A stretch of DNA of 64,000 nucleotides from Cryptosporangium arvum DSM 44712 (GCF_000585375.1 NZ_KK073874.1:3968001-4032000); one strand, 5' to 3'; shown: positions 1 through 9,149, counted from the stretch's first letter. The notes: generated by a model from the letters alone, not told the origin. Made by a program: numbers and translations.

Positions 1-680
1 TGGGCGCCGCACGGGCTGACGATCACTACGTCCGGCCGCGCTCCGGTCAGCTCGTCCCAGGTGGTGGCGGCGGAGCGGGCTCCCGGCCGGGCCGCGAGCG
101 GCTCGCCACCGGCGGCGGTCACCAGGTCGGGGATCCAATGCCCGGCCGGGAACGGTGGGTCGATCCACTCGACGACGACCACCCGGGGCCGGGGCCGGGC
201 GGCGACCGCGTCGCGGACGGCGTCCAGCCGGGCCCGGAGCCGGGCGAGCACTGCCTCGGCTCGCTGCGGGACCCCGGCCCGGAGTCCGACGGCGGAGATC
301 GTGCGCAGGACGTCGTCCAGGGAATGTGGATCGAGGGAGAGCACGTCGGCGCGGCACCCGAGGTGGTCGAGGGCCCGTTCGACCTGCCCGGAGGGCAGGG
401 CGCAGACCCGGCAGAGGTCCTGGGTGAGGATCAGGTCCGGCTGCAGGCGCGCCAGCGCACCGGCGTGCAGCGTGTAGACGGCCGGGCCGGCTTCCCGCAC
501 GTACGCGTCGATGTCGCCCGGTGTCATCCCGCGGGTGTCGCGCCCGCCGACCACGACCGTCTTCTCGCGGCGGGCGTCCGAGGGCTCGTCGCACTCGAAC
601 GTGACCCCGTGGAGCGACTCGCCCAAGCCGAGGGCGTAGACGATTTCGGTCGCTGAGGGAAGCAGGGACACGACGCGCAC
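1..680 (-). CDS. Periplasmic B12/iron-complex-type substrate-binding protein (BtuF-like), 3' end cut by window
   Basis: On the minus strand a GTG at 680 opens a frame that reads VRVVSLLPSATEIVYALGLG, the typical N-terminus of BtuF/FecB-type substrate-binding proteins. It stays open to the window edge, so the C-terminus is missing. Later segments such as LHAGALARLQPDLILTQD and VVVVEWIDPPFPAGHWIPD fit the cobalamin-binding subgroup, which includes cytosolic members. No signal peptide or lipobox is visible from this start, so export is not shown; some actinobacterial members lack one. No transporter partner lies in the window. Family assignment is good; the ligand is inferred. Confidence 0.75.
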   Translation of the reverse strand, partial: MRVVSLLPSATEIVYALGLGESLHGVTFECDEPSDARREKTVVVGGRDTRGMTPGDIDAYVREAGPAVYTLHAGALARLQPDLILTQDLCRVCALPSGQVERALDHLGCRADVLSLDPHSLDDVLRTISAVGLRAGVPQRAEAVLARLRARLDAVRDAVAARPRPRVVVVEWIDPPFPAGHWIPDLVTAAGGEPLAARPGARSAATTWDELTGARPDVVIVSPCGA

Positions 681-728
681 GTCACCATCCTGCCTCGCCG
701 GGGTCAGCGGTCCCGGTCCGGTCGGGCG

Positions 729-1382
729 TCAGCTCGCGCGGCAGCTGATCTCCATGCCGTCCTCGACCGGGAACGCCACGCTCACGTAGCCGTTGGCCGG
801 GCTGCGCACGTAGCGCAGGTAGTCGGCCATCGAGTCGAAGGTGGTGTCGTCGGCGACCACCAGTGCCCCCGGGGCCAGCCTCGGCTCGAGCGCGCGCAGC
901 ACGTCGAGGCAGGCGTCTTTCCACCCGTCCAGCAGCACCAGGCCGATCGGCCCCGGCACGTCGCGCAGCGTCTGACGGGCGTCTCCGGGCAGCAGGGTGA
1001 CCTGGTCGGCGACGCCGGCCTCGGTGAGGTTGTCGCGGGCGGCGGCCAGCTTCGTGGTGCTCAGTTCGCTGCCGTACACGTGCCCGGTGCCGTTGTCGGC
1101 GACCGCGGCGGCGAGGTAGATCGTCGAGATCCCGAAGGAGGTGCCGAACTCGACGACCGTGGTGGGGCGGGCGGAACGCGCGAGGGCGTAGAGGAGGTCG
1201 CCGCCGGCCGCGGAGATCGGCATGTAGACCTCCGCCCGCGACTCGGCGCGCTCGTGGTCCGGTGCGGCGAGGAACGCGCGGGGGTCGGCGAGGTCGGTGA
1301 CCTGCTCGTCGTCGTGCGCGGCGGCGGCGAACAGGCGGTCGAGGACACGGCGGACGGACGGGTGCGTCAAGGTCGTAGTCAT
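729..1382 (-). CDS. SAM-dependent O-methyltransferase (class I)
   Basis: This 217-residue protein has a Rossmann methyltransferase core. Motif I is VVEFGTSFGISTIYLAAA near residues 70-90, followed by an acidic SELSTTKLAAAR strand-turn and LVLLDGWKDACLD, typical of catechol/caffeoyl-CoA type small-molecule O-methyltransferases. The ATG at 1382 was chosen over a longer frame because it lies just inside the operator palindrome and starts the conserved sequence. It is transcribed divergently from a TetR gene with 44 bp between starts, so that regulator very probably controls it. The substrate is unknown. Confidence 0.8.
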   Translation of the reverse strand: MTTTLTHPSVRRVLDRLFAAAAHDDEQVTDLADPRAFLAAPDHERAESRAEVYMPISAAGGDLLYALARSARPTTVVEFGTSFGISTIYLAAAVADNGTGHVYGSELSTTKLAAARDNLTEAGVADQVTLLPGDARQTLRDVPGPIGLVLLDGWKDACLDVLRALEPRLAPGALVVADDTTFDSMADYLRYVRSPANGYVSVAFPVEDGMEISCRAS

Positions 1383-1386
1383 TGCC

Positions 1387-1418
1387 CTAGAGTAGACGCA
1401 ACGTTGCGTCCACTCTAG
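1387..1418. promoter_or_regulatory. TetR operator palindrome between divergent genes
   Basis: A 32-bp inverted repeat with 15 of 16 pairs matching; the core is GACGCAACGTTGCGTC and the outer arms are CTAGAGT/ACTCTAG. It fills the gap between the methyltransferase start (1382) and the TetR start (1427), as expected for an autoregulated divergent pair. Confidence 0.8.
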
Positions 1419-1426
1419 GGGGACTG

Positions 1427-2029
1427 ATGGGCGATGGTCACCACGGCAACCGGCACGGCCGCAGCGAGGCCGCACGGGAGGCCGTGCTGGAGGCGGCCGA
1501 CGACCTGCTCACCGAGCGGGGCTTCGCCGGAGTGACGGTGGAGGGCATCGCGGCGCGCGCCGGAGTCGCGAAACAGACCATCTACCGGTGGTGGCCCTCC
1601 AAGGTCGACATCCTCCTCGAAGCCCTCGGGTCCGACCTGGCCCAGCACCTCACCCCGGCCGACCGCGGCCCGATCGCCGAGGATCTGCGTGCCCATCTCC
1701 GGGCGCTGGCGCGCTTCCTGACCCGGTCCGATCCGGGAACGGTTCTTCGAGCCCTGGTGGGGCAGGCGCAGCACGACCCGGAGCTGGCGGCGCGGCTGCG
1801 GAGCGAGCAGCTGGCCCCGCAGCGTGAGCGCGAGACGGAGCGGCTGCTCCGCGCCGTCGAGGCCGGTGAGCTCCCGGCGGACCTCGATCCGGGGAGCGCC
1901 GTCGACCAGCTCGTCGGTCCGGTGTACTACCGGGTTCTGGTCACGGGGGAGGCGGTGCTCCCCGCGTTCACCGACGCGCTCGTCGACGGCTTCCTCCGCG
2001 CGCACGGGAGCGTCGAGAAGCCTTCCTGA
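1427..2029 (+). CDS. TetR-family transcriptional repressor
   Basis: A 200-residue TetR protein. The N-terminal helix-turn-helix (residues about 12-60) includes VTVEGIAARAGVAKQTIYRW followed by the KVDILLEAL helix. The C-terminal ligand domain resembles the TetR_C_11/C_16 type. The gene faces away from the methyltransferase and shares its operator at 1387-1418. By family precedent it represses both genes until a small ligand binds; the ligand is not predictable. Confidence 0.88.
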   Translation: MGDGHHGNRHGRSEAAREAVLEAADDLLTERGFAGVTVEGIAARAGVAKQTIYRWWPSKVDILLEALGSDLAQHLTPADRGPIAEDLRAHLRALARFLTRSDPGTVLRALVGQAQHDPELAARLRSEQLAPQRERETERLLRAVEAGELPADLDPGSAVDQLVGPVYYRVLVTGEAVLPAFTDALVDGFLRAHGSVEKPS

Positions 2030-2147
2030 CCAGGTCCGGACGTCACGCCGGCGGTGCGCTCGCCGTGGCCCCGAGTCGGCACACGGGGCGCCCGGGACCG
2101 CCGTCGGCAACGGTGACGGCTGGGAGGCACCGGCGTCCCGGCCGTGG

Positions 2148-2450
2148 TCAGCCCCCGCGGATCCGCAGGTCGATCACCATCTGCGCGGCCTCCGTCATCC
2201 CCGCGCGCGGCGGCTCGGATCCCGACGACTCGATCCGCCGGTGGGTCTGCGCGATCGTCGTGACCTCCCGATCCGACAGCGGCAGGGCTTTCCGCGCCCG
2301 CAGCGACAGCGCGGTCGGCTGCCATGCGGCGATCCACCGCGAGCGCTCATCGTCGTCCATCTGCTCCCAGGCCCGACTGACCTCGATGGACGATGCTCGG
2401 GCCAGCCGCTCAGCGAGAGCGTTCACCTCCCCGCCCCGCCGTCGACTCAT
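2148..2450 (-). CDS. Hypothetical 100-residue protein
   Basis: The ATG at 2450 overlaps the stop of the upstream VOC gene (ATGA), so the two genes are translationally coupled. The product is helical and charged (MDDDERSRWIAAWQPTALSL) with no motif I recognise. Its last residues, AAQMVIDLRIRGG, resemble AAQLVIALEIGGPE, the end of a broken frame at about 22031-22100. This suggests a small uncharacterised actinobacterial family. Confidence 0.6.
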   Translation of the reverse strand: MSRRRGGEVNALAERLARASSIEVSRAWEQMDDDERSRWIAAWQPTALSLRARKALPLSDREVTTIAQTHRRIESSGSEPPRAGMTEAAQMVIDLRIRGG

Positions 2451-2866
2451 TCTGTCGCCCGGGTGGTGTCGGGGCGGGCGTGGGCGCACACCTGGAGCAC
2501 CGCGCCGTCGGGGTCGACGACCCGCATGATCCACTGGGTGGGCAGCCGCTCGATCTCCCCGATCCGCGCGCCCGCCCGGACCATGCGGTCGCGCAGCGCA
2601 CGCAGCTCGTCGTGGGATTCGACCGCGAGACCGAACCGCTCGGTGGTGGAGCCGAGGGCGTCGGTGGCCGGAGCGCCGGACCGGTTCTCGACGATCTTCA
2701 CGTAGCGCGTGCCGCCGAGCTCGACGATCGCCATCCGGGGATGCCCGTGTGCTGCCTGGCCTTCGAAGACCTTCGTCGCGTCGAACATCTCGGAGTAGAA
2801 CCGTACGAGGCGATCGACGTCGGCCGTGACCGCCGTGACGTGATTGATTCCGATTGTCAGGGGCAT
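2447..2866 (-). CDS. VOC/glyoxalase-family protein
   Basis: A 139-residue single VOC module pair. It begins MPLTIGINHVTAVTADVDRL, has FYSEMFDATKVFEG and ends with WIMRVVDPDGAVLQV, the paired beta-alpha-beta-beta-beta halves of glyoxalase/bleomycin-resistance folds. The metal ligands may be H9 of INHVTAV and a C-terminal acidic residue, but no substrate can be named. The start at 2866 was chosen because upstream sequence in the same frame lacks VOC features. It is coupled to the downstream hypothetical gene. Confidence 0.75.
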   Translation of the reverse strand: MPLTIGINHVTAVTADVDRLVRFYSEMFDATKVFEGQAAHGHPRMAIVELGGTRYVKIVENRSGAPATDALGSTTERFGLAVESHDELRALRDRMVRAGARIGEIERLPTQWIMRVVDPDGAVLQVCAHARPDTTRATE

Positions 2867-3415
2867 GGACCGATCCTGACATGCGGCACGGCCGTGGGTC
2901 GGATTCGTCCGCTGCGGTCGACGACAGCCTGGTCCCGCTGTTCCTGGTGACGGCGGTGTGGCATCTGGTGCTGCGCCGCGGCCCCGGGCGAGCCGGCACG
3001 ACAGCCGGCAACCCGGGCCGGACGACGCCACCGGCTACCCGGCCCGCTGACCCGGGACCACCCTGCCGCCGGCGGAACGAGGGAGGACCGCGGTGGAAGA
3101 CCCGACCCGCCCTCTGACCGAGCCGCATCCCCGGGCCGACGCCGCCGCAGCCCTGCTGCGGCGCAGCCCGGAACAGCTTCGCGAGAGCGTCGCCGGACCG
3201 GCGTGAGATGGCCGAGGACGTACTGGCCGGCCGCACGACCCTGCGCGGCGCGGCCGGGTTCTCCTTCCACCAGGACGCGCTGACCGCGCGGTTGGTGGAG
3301 TTCCGCGAGTGGCAGCGGACCGCCGACCCGGCCGACGTCGAGGCCGCCGTCCGGGATGCCCGAGCGGCCACTGCCTCCGAACCGCACTGTGGACAGCGGT
3401 GGACGAGACCCGCGC
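2867..3415. other. 549-bp gap with a possible broken small gene
   Basis: No confident gene. On the plus strand a 37-codon frame (GTG 3093, good AGGGAGG site upstream, stop 3206) is followed one base later by ATG 3208. That second frame starts MAEDVLAGRTTLRGAAGF and runs to 3528, into the 3' end of the convergent TetR gene. The two pieces could be one frameshifted or degenerate gene. I recognise no family in either, and nothing else stands out. Confidence 0.3.
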
Positions 3416-4018
3416 CTACGGCGTCCGTAGGGCGGCGCGCATCGCGTGCGCCGCCCAGGTGCCGGCGTCGGTCTCGCCGTGCAGCAGGCGCGCCGGCCCG
3501 ACGCCGGAGGCGATCGCGTCGAGGGTGAAGGCCGCCTGGTGCGGGTCGAGGTCCGGCGGGAGGTCGCCGTTCCCGATCGCGGTGGTGATCTCCCGGACGA
3601 GCGTCGCGCGCCACTGCCGGACGCCGCCGGCCAGTTCGTCGCGCACCCGGCCCGGCCGGCCGTCGAACTCGTGGGAGAACGTCGCCACGCAGCATCCGCC
3701 GGGGTAGCCGGGAGCCATCGCGTAGCGGGCCCACGCCTCGCAGACCCCGGTGAGCCGCGGCAGGCCGCGCTCGAGATGCCGGGCGGGCTCCCACACCCGG
3801 GCCACGAAGTTCGCGAGCACCAGCCGCACGGTCTCCAGCTGGAGCTCCTCCTTGCTGCCGAACTGCCCGAGCACGCCGGACTTGCTCATCGACAGCTCGG
3901 TCGCCAGCCGGCCGATCGACAGCCCCTCGAGACCGTCGACCGAGGCGATGTCGGCCGCCGCCCGGAGGATCGCGGCGCGGGTCTCCAGCGCGTCCACCGC
4001 GCTTCGTCGTCCGGTCAC
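3416..4018 (-). CDS. TetR-family transcriptional regulator
   Basis: A 200-residue TetR protein starting at GTG 4018. The helix-turn-helix is LSIGRLATELSMSKSGVLGQ (about residues 33-52). The C-terminal half, with GYPGGCCVATFSHEFDGRPG, is the TetR_C_16 type. It faces the GNAT gene across the inverted repeat at 4027-4075, so it probably controls itself and that acetyltransferase. Confidence 0.88.
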   Translation of the reverse strand: MTGRRSAVDALETRAAILRAAADIASVDGLEGLSIGRLATELSMSKSGVLGQFGSKEELQLETVRLVLANFVARVWEPARHLERGLPRLTGVCEAWARYAMAPGYPGGCCVATFSHEFDGRPGRVRDELAGGVRQWRATLVREITTAIGNGDLPPDLDPHQAAFTLDAIASGVGPARLLHGETDAGTWAAHAMRAALRTP

Positions 4019-4026
4019 GCCGCTAC

Positions 4027-4075
4027 TTTAGCGCACGGTCGTTCGCCTTTGACGTCCGAACGATCGGACGCTAAA
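4027..4075. promoter_or_regulatory. Inverted-repeat operator between TetR and GNAT genes
   Basis: The outer arms TTTAGCG/CGCTAAA and inner arms TCGTTCG/CGAACGA form a long interrupted palindrome around a 10-bp spacer. It occupies most of the 82-bp divergent gap and is the likely TetR site. Confidence 0.7.
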
Positions 4076-4100
4076 TTCGCCAGGGACTACGGGAGGTCCG

Positions 4101-4607
4101 ATGACTGTCCTTGACCACGCCGCGACGTTCGCCGCCCCGGTGCTGCGGGTGCGCGAGGCGACCGCCGCCGACCTGACGGCCGTCAACGACCTGCACCGCC
4201 GATGTTCGACGCGGACGCTGTGCCGCCGCTATCACGCGGGCCGCGACCGGCTGAGCGCCGCCGAGTGGAGCCGGATGGTCGATCGCTCGCTGGGGCACAC
4301 GCTGCTGATCGCCGACCCGGCGGTGGGCGACGCGCTGATCGGGTTCGCGAACGTGATGCGGACGACGTCCGACGGCGCGGCCGAGGTGTCCCTGCTACTG
4401 CACGACGAGTGGCAGGGCGTCGGAATCGGTCGGGCCATGGCCCGGTATCTCGTGCTGTTCGCGCGCCGGCGGGGGTTCACCGACGTCGTCGCGTGGGCCG
4501 AGCCCGACAATCGCCGGGCGGTCGGCCTCCTCCGCGGGATCGGCGCGCGGCCCGAGGTCATCGAACCCGGCGAGGTCCGCTGGACGCTTCCCCTCGGGCC
4601 ACGCTGA
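4101..4607 (+). CDS. GNAT-family N-acetyltransferase
   Basis: A 168-residue single GNAT domain. Motif A is LLLHDEWQGVGIGRAMARYL (Q/R-x-x-G-x-G/A acetyl-CoA loop, residues about 96-115), preceded by the acidic beta4 strand AAEVSLLL. The start RPATAADLTAV-like sequence REATAADLTAVNDLHRR is typical. GNATs with this N-terminus often occur as stand-alone domains related to lysine acetyltransferases. The acceptor is unknown. It ends 6 bp before the convergent aldo-keto reductase. Confidence 0.85.
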   Translation: MTVLDHAATFAAPVLRVREATAADLTAVNDLHRRCSTRTLCRRYHAGRDRLSAAEWSRMVDRSLGHTLLIADPAVGDALIGFANVMRTTSDGAAEVSLLLHDEWQGVGIGRAMARYLVLFARRRGFTDVVAWAEPDNRRAVGLLRGIGARPEVIEPGEVRWTLPLGPR

Positions 4608-4613
4608 GCGCCG

Positions 4614-5429
4614 CTACCACCACGGGTGTTCGAGCGCGCGGTCGGTCGCCTGGGTGCGGTCCAGCGCGTCCAGTGCGGCCACGTCGTCCGGTCCGAGCTC
4701 GAAGTCGAAGACCTGCGCGTTCTGCTCGATCCGCTCGCGGTGGGTGGACTTGGGCAGCACGATGAGCTCGCGCTGCAGCGCCCAGCGGATGAGCACCTGG
4801 GCGGGGGTCCGCCCGAGCCGCCCCGCGATCTCGGCCACCCGGGGGTCGTCCAGGTGGCGGCCGGTGCCGAGCGGGCTGTAGGCCTCCAGTGCCACGCCGC
4901 GGCTCTCGCAGGCCTCCCACAGTTCCCGGCGGAACTCGAACGGGCTGAACTGGACCTGGTTGACGACCGGCGGCACGTCGGCGACCTTCCGCACCGCGTC
5001 GAGGTCGGAGACGCTGAAGTTCGAGACGCCGATCGAGCGCGCGTAGCCGCGTTCGTGAGCGCGCTGCATTCCGTCCCAGGCCCAGGTCGGCCCGCCCTGG
5101 GGCCAGTGGACGATGTACAGGTCCACCGACTCGACGCCGAGGCGCTCGAGGCTGCGCTGCGCCTCGGCTTCCGGGTCGCGGAGCCCGGGGTTGAACTTGG
5201 TCGTCAGGAACACCTCGTCGCGGGCCAGTCCGCTCCCACGCAGCGCCCGGCCGACGCTGCGCTCGTTGCCGTAGGCCTGGGCGGTGTCGATGTGGCGGTA
5301 GCCCAGCTCCAGCGCCCAGCGCACCGCGTCCTCGCACTCGCGGCCGTCCGGGACCTGCCAGACGCCCAGTGCGAGCAGCGGGATCTCGTTGCCGTCCGCG
5401 AGCGCCCGCGTCCGATCGTCCGTTGCCAT
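4614..5429 (-). CDS. Aldo/keto reductase (2,5-diketo-D-gluconate reductase type)
   Basis: A 271-residue TIM-barrel NADPH oxidoreductase. The catalytic tetrad is visible as D48 and Y53 (HIDTAQAYGNE), K78 (LTTKFNP) and H108 (YIVHWP). The C-terminal cofactor segment is LIVLPKSTHRERIEQN. Length and motifs match bacterial AKR5-like enzymes that reduce small aldehydes, ketones or sugars. ATG 5429 follows a GAGGAGGA ribosome site. Substrate is not determined. Confidence 0.88.
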   Translation of the reverse strand: MATDDRTRALADGNEIPLLALGVWQVPDGRECEDAVRWALELGYRHIDTAQAYGNERSVGRALRGSGLARDEVFLTTKFNPGLRDPEAEAQRSLERLGVESVDLYIVHWPQGGPTWAWDGMQRAHERGYARSIGVSNFSVSDLDAVRKVADVPPVVNQVQFSPFEFRRELWEACESRGVALEAYSPLGTGRHLDDPRVAEIAGRLGRTPAQVLIRWALQRELIVLPKSTHRERIEQNAQVFDFELGPDDVAALDALDRTQATDRALEHPWW

Positions 5430-5620
5430 CGTGTTCTCCTCCTCGTGGTGGCCGCCGACCGTAGCGGGGTTCCCCGGGCGCAGCGTTTCAGGCTTCGAGC
5501 GCCGAGCCCGAAGGGAGTCATAAGACTCATAAAAATGCAGGGTTACGCGGTGCGCACTCCCGGCGACTCCGAGTCAAGGTCCTCGGGAACGCCGTCGAGG
5601 AACCAGGGAGCGCTGCGCCA

Positions 5621-6646
5621 GTGCGATCCGTCCGGACCCACGCCCGTCGTCCGATCGCTCTGCTGGGCGTCGTCGTCGCCGTACTGGGCGTGGTCCTGCT
5701 GCCGGGCGGTGGCGCCACCGCGGCGCCGTCACCCGCCGACGCCGCGCGTCAGCTGCACTCGCTCGGCGTCACCATGGACCGCCTCAACGAGCGGGCGAAC
5801 AGCGCACGGGCGCAGCTGCGGCGGGTGGAGGCGCAGCGGGTCGGCCTGGAACGCCAGCGGGCCGCCGCGCAGGTCGCCCTCGACGAGTCCCGCGCGCAGG
5901 TCGGTCAGATCGCACAGTCCGCCTACCGGGACGGTGGCCTGCGGCTCTCCTCCTCCGTGCTGGAGGGCTCGCCCGGGGACTTCTTCGCCCGGATGTCGAC
6001 GCTGGAATGGCTCAGCGACCAGCAGCGCGCGACGATCGCCGCCGCGAAACAGCGACAATCCCAGTTCGACGACGCGACGGCGCGCGTCGAGGGGCAGGTA
6101 CGCAGCGCCCGGCGGCTACGGGCACGACTCGACCGCCAGAAGACGGAGCTGGCCGCGCGGATGCGCAGGTGGGAGAAGCTCAAGGAGCAGGTGCCGCCCC
6201 CGCGCGCCGAGCCGGACCCGGAGAACGACGCGCCGCCGCCGCGCCCGGAGGACGACGCACCGCACCCGGACACGCGTCGTCCCACCGACGTCGGCCCGGC
6301 GTCCGGGAACGGCGCCCGGGTAGCGCGGTTCGCGCTCGCGCAGCGGGGCGAGCCGTACGTGTTCGGCGCCGCCGGCCCCAACGCCTGGGACTGCTCCGGC
6401 CTGACCCAGAAGGCCTGGGCGCAGGTGGGCGTCCCGCTGCCGCACTCGGCGCATCAGCAGTACTACCAGATCCGGCACGTCCCCCGGTCCGACCTGCGGG
6501 TCGGTGACCTGGTCTTCTTCTACGGCCTCGAGCACGTCGGCGTGTACATCGGCGGCAACCGGGTCGTCCACGCCCCGACGCCCGGCGAGTCGGTCACGGT
6601 GACGAACCTGAACTACATGCCCTACGCCGGCGCGGGACGCCCCTGA
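5621..6646 (+). CDS. Secreted NlpC/P60 peptidoglycan endopeptidase
   Basis: A 341-residue protein from GTG 5621. A signal peptide (residues about 1-38, hydrophobic core LLGVVVAVLGVVLLPGGG) is followed by a long coiled coil rich in R, Q and E (about 45-190), a proline/aspartate linker, and a C-terminal NlpC/P60 domain. Catalytic residues are C258 (NAWDCSGLTQKAW) and H305 (EHVGVYIGG). The layout matches actinobacterial RipA-like cell-wall hydrolases that cut stem peptides at septa, where the coiled coil inhibits or targets the enzyme. The upstream 190 bp has no clear riboswitch. Confidence 0.88.
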   Translation: MRSVRTHARRPIALLGVVVAVLGVVLLPGGGATAAPSPADAARQLHSLGVTMDRLNERANSARAQLRRVEAQRVGLERQRAAAQVALDESRAQVGQIAQSAYRDGGLRLSSSVLEGSPGDFFARMSTLEWLSDQQRATIAAAKQRQSQFDDATARVEGQVRSARRLRARLDRQKTELAARMRRWEKLKEQVPPPRAEPDPENDAPPPRPEDDAPHPDTRRPTDVGPASGNGARVARFALAQRGEPYVFGAAGPNAWDCSGLTQKAWAQVGVPLPHSAHQQYYQIRHVPRSDLRVGDLVFFYGLEHVGVYIGGNRVVHAPTPGESVTVTNLNYMPYAGAGRP

Positions 6647-6739
6647 CCCGCGATCCGGCGACGCCGTCCCGCGACGCGACTCGGGAGTTCGACCGCCAAG
6701 CGGCTAACAACCGTAGCGGCGCTGCCGAACAGGGTGGCG

Positions 6740-9043
6740 ATGCTGAACTGGTTCCGGACCGGCCGGGTGTCCGCCGCGGGCGTGCTCGCCTGCGGGCTTC
6801 TGCTCGTCGTGCAACAGGTCTGGTTCTTCGCTGGCTGGGGCGGCTCCGAGGTCAGCAGGCTGGTCACCGACGCCGCGTACGTCCCCCTCGCGATCGTCTT
6901 CACCGTGCTGGCCGCCCGGGTGGCCCGGTCGAAGCGGCAGGAGCGACGGACCCGGCGCGCCTGGCGCGTGATCACCGTCGCGTTCATCTGCCAGCTGGCC
7001 GCGCACTGCTCCTGGTTCGCCCAGGAGCACCTCCTGCACACCACCGGTTACCCCTCGGCCGCCGACTACTTCTTCCTGCTCTTCTCCCCGTTCATGTTCG
7101 CCGGGCTGCTGATGCTGCCCGGCCGGCACCGGAGCCGCCGGCAGCGGCAGAAGCTGGCGCTCGACGCGCTGATCGTCGGCGCGGGCGGGTTCGTCGTCCT
7201 CTGGTATCTGTTGCTCGGGCCCGTCTTCAAAACCCCCGGCGTGACCGGCTGGGAGCGCGCGTACACGGCCGCGCTGCCGATCGGTGACCTGTTGCTGGTG
7301 CTGGCCGTGTCGACGGCTCTGCTCCGGCGTCACCAGGCGGATACCCCGGCGCCGATGCGGTTGCTCGCCGCGGCGATCACGGTGACCGTCGTCGCTGACG
7401 TCTCCTACAGCTGGATCCAGGTGCACGGCGGGTTCACCGGCGGCTCCTGGCCGGACCTGCTCTGGCTGGCCGGGTGCTTCCTGCTCGTGCTGGCGGCCGA
7501 TCAGCAGTACCGCCGCCCGCCCCGGCCCGGCGCCTGGCGTGGCGACCGCAACGCGGTCTCCGTCCTTCCGTACGTGGCCGGCGCCGGCGCCTACCTGCTG
7601 CTCGCCGAGCGGTCGTCGCACCTGCCGCTGGACCCCTACGGCGGCATGATCCTGGGCTCGGCCGTGCTCACGCTCCTGGTGATGGCGCGCCAGTTGTACG
7701 CGCTGCGCGAGAACCGGGAGATGGCGGTCACCGACGGTCTGACCGGCCTGGCCAACCGCACGCTGATCACCGAGCGACTGGACCAGCTCGCCCGCCAGCC
7801 GATCCGGCCGGGCGGGCACACCGCGGTCATGGTCGTCGACCTCGACGGGTTCAAGCCCATCAACGACACGTTCGGCCACGAGGCGGGCGACGCGGTGCTG
7901 GTCGCCACCGCCGACGCCCTGCGCGCCGCGGTCCGCGGCGGCGACCTGGCCGGACGGCTGGGCGGCGACGAGTTCGTCGTCCTGATGCACGGCCTGCCGT
8001 CGCGGGAGACCGCGGGCGCGATCGCCGACCGCCTGCTGGAGGCGTTGCGGACGCCGGTGATCTTCGGCGAGCACGTGCTGATGGTCGAGGCGAGCATCGG
8101 TGTGCTCGTCCGTGACGAACCGGACGCCTCCGGCGACACCCTGCTGCAGCAGGCCGACGCCGCTCTGTACGCGGCGAAACGGGCCGGCCGCGGCCGGTTC
8201 GAGTACTACTCCGACCTCCTGGACACCCGGGCCCGCGAAGCCGAGTTGCGCCGCGCCGTCGCCGACGACGAACTCGTGGTGTACTTCCAGCCCGCGGTCG
8301 AGCTGGCCACCGGCGAGCTGCGCGCGGTCGAGGCCCTGGTGCGCTGGAACCACCCGTCCCGGGGCCTGCTCGGCCCGGACGCGTTCATCGAGCTGGCCGA
8401 GGAGACCGGCGTGGTGGTGCCGCTCGGCACGTGGGTGCTGCGCACGGCCTGCCGCGAGGCCGCGGGCTGGCGCGAGGCCGCGGGCCGCCCCGCCGCCACC
8501 CCCGACGCTGCCGACGTGCGCCTCTCGGTCAACCTCTCACCGAAGCAGGTGGCCCAGGCCGACCTGGTGCGGACGGTCGAGAGCATCCTGGCCGAGACCG
8601 GGTTCCCGCCCGACCGGCTGACGCTCGAGATCACCGAGAGCGTCATCCTCCACCCCGACCCGCTGACGATCGGCCGTCTGGAGGCGCTGCGCGACCTCGG
8701 CATCGAACTGGCCGTCGACGACTTCGGCACCGGCTACTCGGCCCTGAGCTACCTGCGCAACCTGCCGGTCACCGTGCTCAAGATCGACCGCTCGTTCGTG
8801 ACCGGCATCGCCGACGACACCGAGGCCCGGGCGGTCTGCGAGGCCGTCGTCCACCTCGGCGAAGCCTTCAAGATGACGGTCGTGGCCGAGGGCATCGAGA
8901 CCGCCGACCAGGCGGCCGCCCTGATCGAGATGGGCTGCACGATCGGTCAGGGCTTCTATTTCCACCGTCCGCTCCCACCGTCCGAGGCCGGAGTCCTGGT
9001 CCGCCGCGAGTACGAGACGCGGGGGCAGCGGCACCGGACGTAG
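6740..9043 (+). CDS. Membrane GGDEF-EAL cyclic-di-GMP protein
   Basis: A 767-residue protein from ATG 6740 (GTG 6734 is possible). Eight to nine hydrophobic segments (residues about 8-320) precede an intact GGDEF site near residue 408 and an EAL domain. The EAL motif is VEALVRW, with ITES, DDFGTGYSALSYL and KIDRSFV also present. Both domains keep their signature residues, so synthesis and hydrolysis of c-di-GMP are both possible. The membrane domain probably senses a signal. In actinobacteria such proteins affect development and envelope behaviour. Confidence 0.92.
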   Translation: MLNWFRTGRVSAAGVLACGLLLVVQQVWFFAGWGGSEVSRLVTDAAYVPLAIVFTVLAARVARSKRQERRTRRAWRVITVAFICQLAAHCSWFAQEHLLHTTGYPSAADYFFLLFSPFMFAGLLMLPGRHRSRRQRQKLALDALIVGAGGFVVLWYLLLGPVFKTPGVTGWERAYTAALPIGDLLLVLAVSTALLRRHQADTPAPMRLLAAAITVTVVADVSYSWIQVHGGFTGGSWPDLLWLAGCFLLVLAADQQYRRPPRPGAWRGDRNAVSVLPYVAGAGAYLLLAERSSHLPLDPYGGMILGSAVLTLLVMARQLYALRENREMAVTDGLTGLANRTLITERLDQLARQPIRPGGHTAVMVVDLDGFKPINDTFGHEAGDAVLVATADALRAAVRGGDLAGRLGGDEFVVLMHGLPSRETAGAIADRLLEALRTPVIFGEHVLMVEASIGVLVRDEPDASGDTLLQQADAALYAAKRAGRGRFEYYSDLLDTRAREAELRRAVADDELVVYFQPAVELATGELRAVEALVRWNHPSRGLLGPDAFIELAEETGVVVPLGTWVLRTACREAAGWREAAGRPAATPDAADVRLSVNLSPKQVAQADLVRTVESILAETGFPPDRLTLEITESVILHPDPLTIGRLEALRDLGIELAVDDFGTGYSALSYLRNLPVTVLKIDRSFVTGIADDTEARAVCEAVVHLGEAFKMTVVAEGIETADQAAALIEMGCTIGQGFYFHRPLPPSEAGVLVRREYETRGQRHRT

Positions 9044-9149
9044 GACCCGGCGGCGTCGTGCCGTCACGAACGCGGCCGGAGCGCGCGCGAGTCACGCGGC
9101 CATCGTTCGAGCGGGGGGTGATCCGAGCGCGTTCGGTACGGTCACCGGC

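Noticed and set aside
4081-4100. GGGACTACGGGAGGTCC before the GNAT gene as a DosR-like box
   Set aside because: It lacks the TTCG centre and CTGCC end and overlaps the ribosome-binding site; no other box lies in the first 16 kb.
5455-5620. Possible ydaO-type cyclic-di-AMP riboswitch before the NlpC/P60 gene
   Set aside because: This gene class often has one in actinobacteria, but I could not find the conserved core elements, and the leader looks too short. A covariance-model search would decide.
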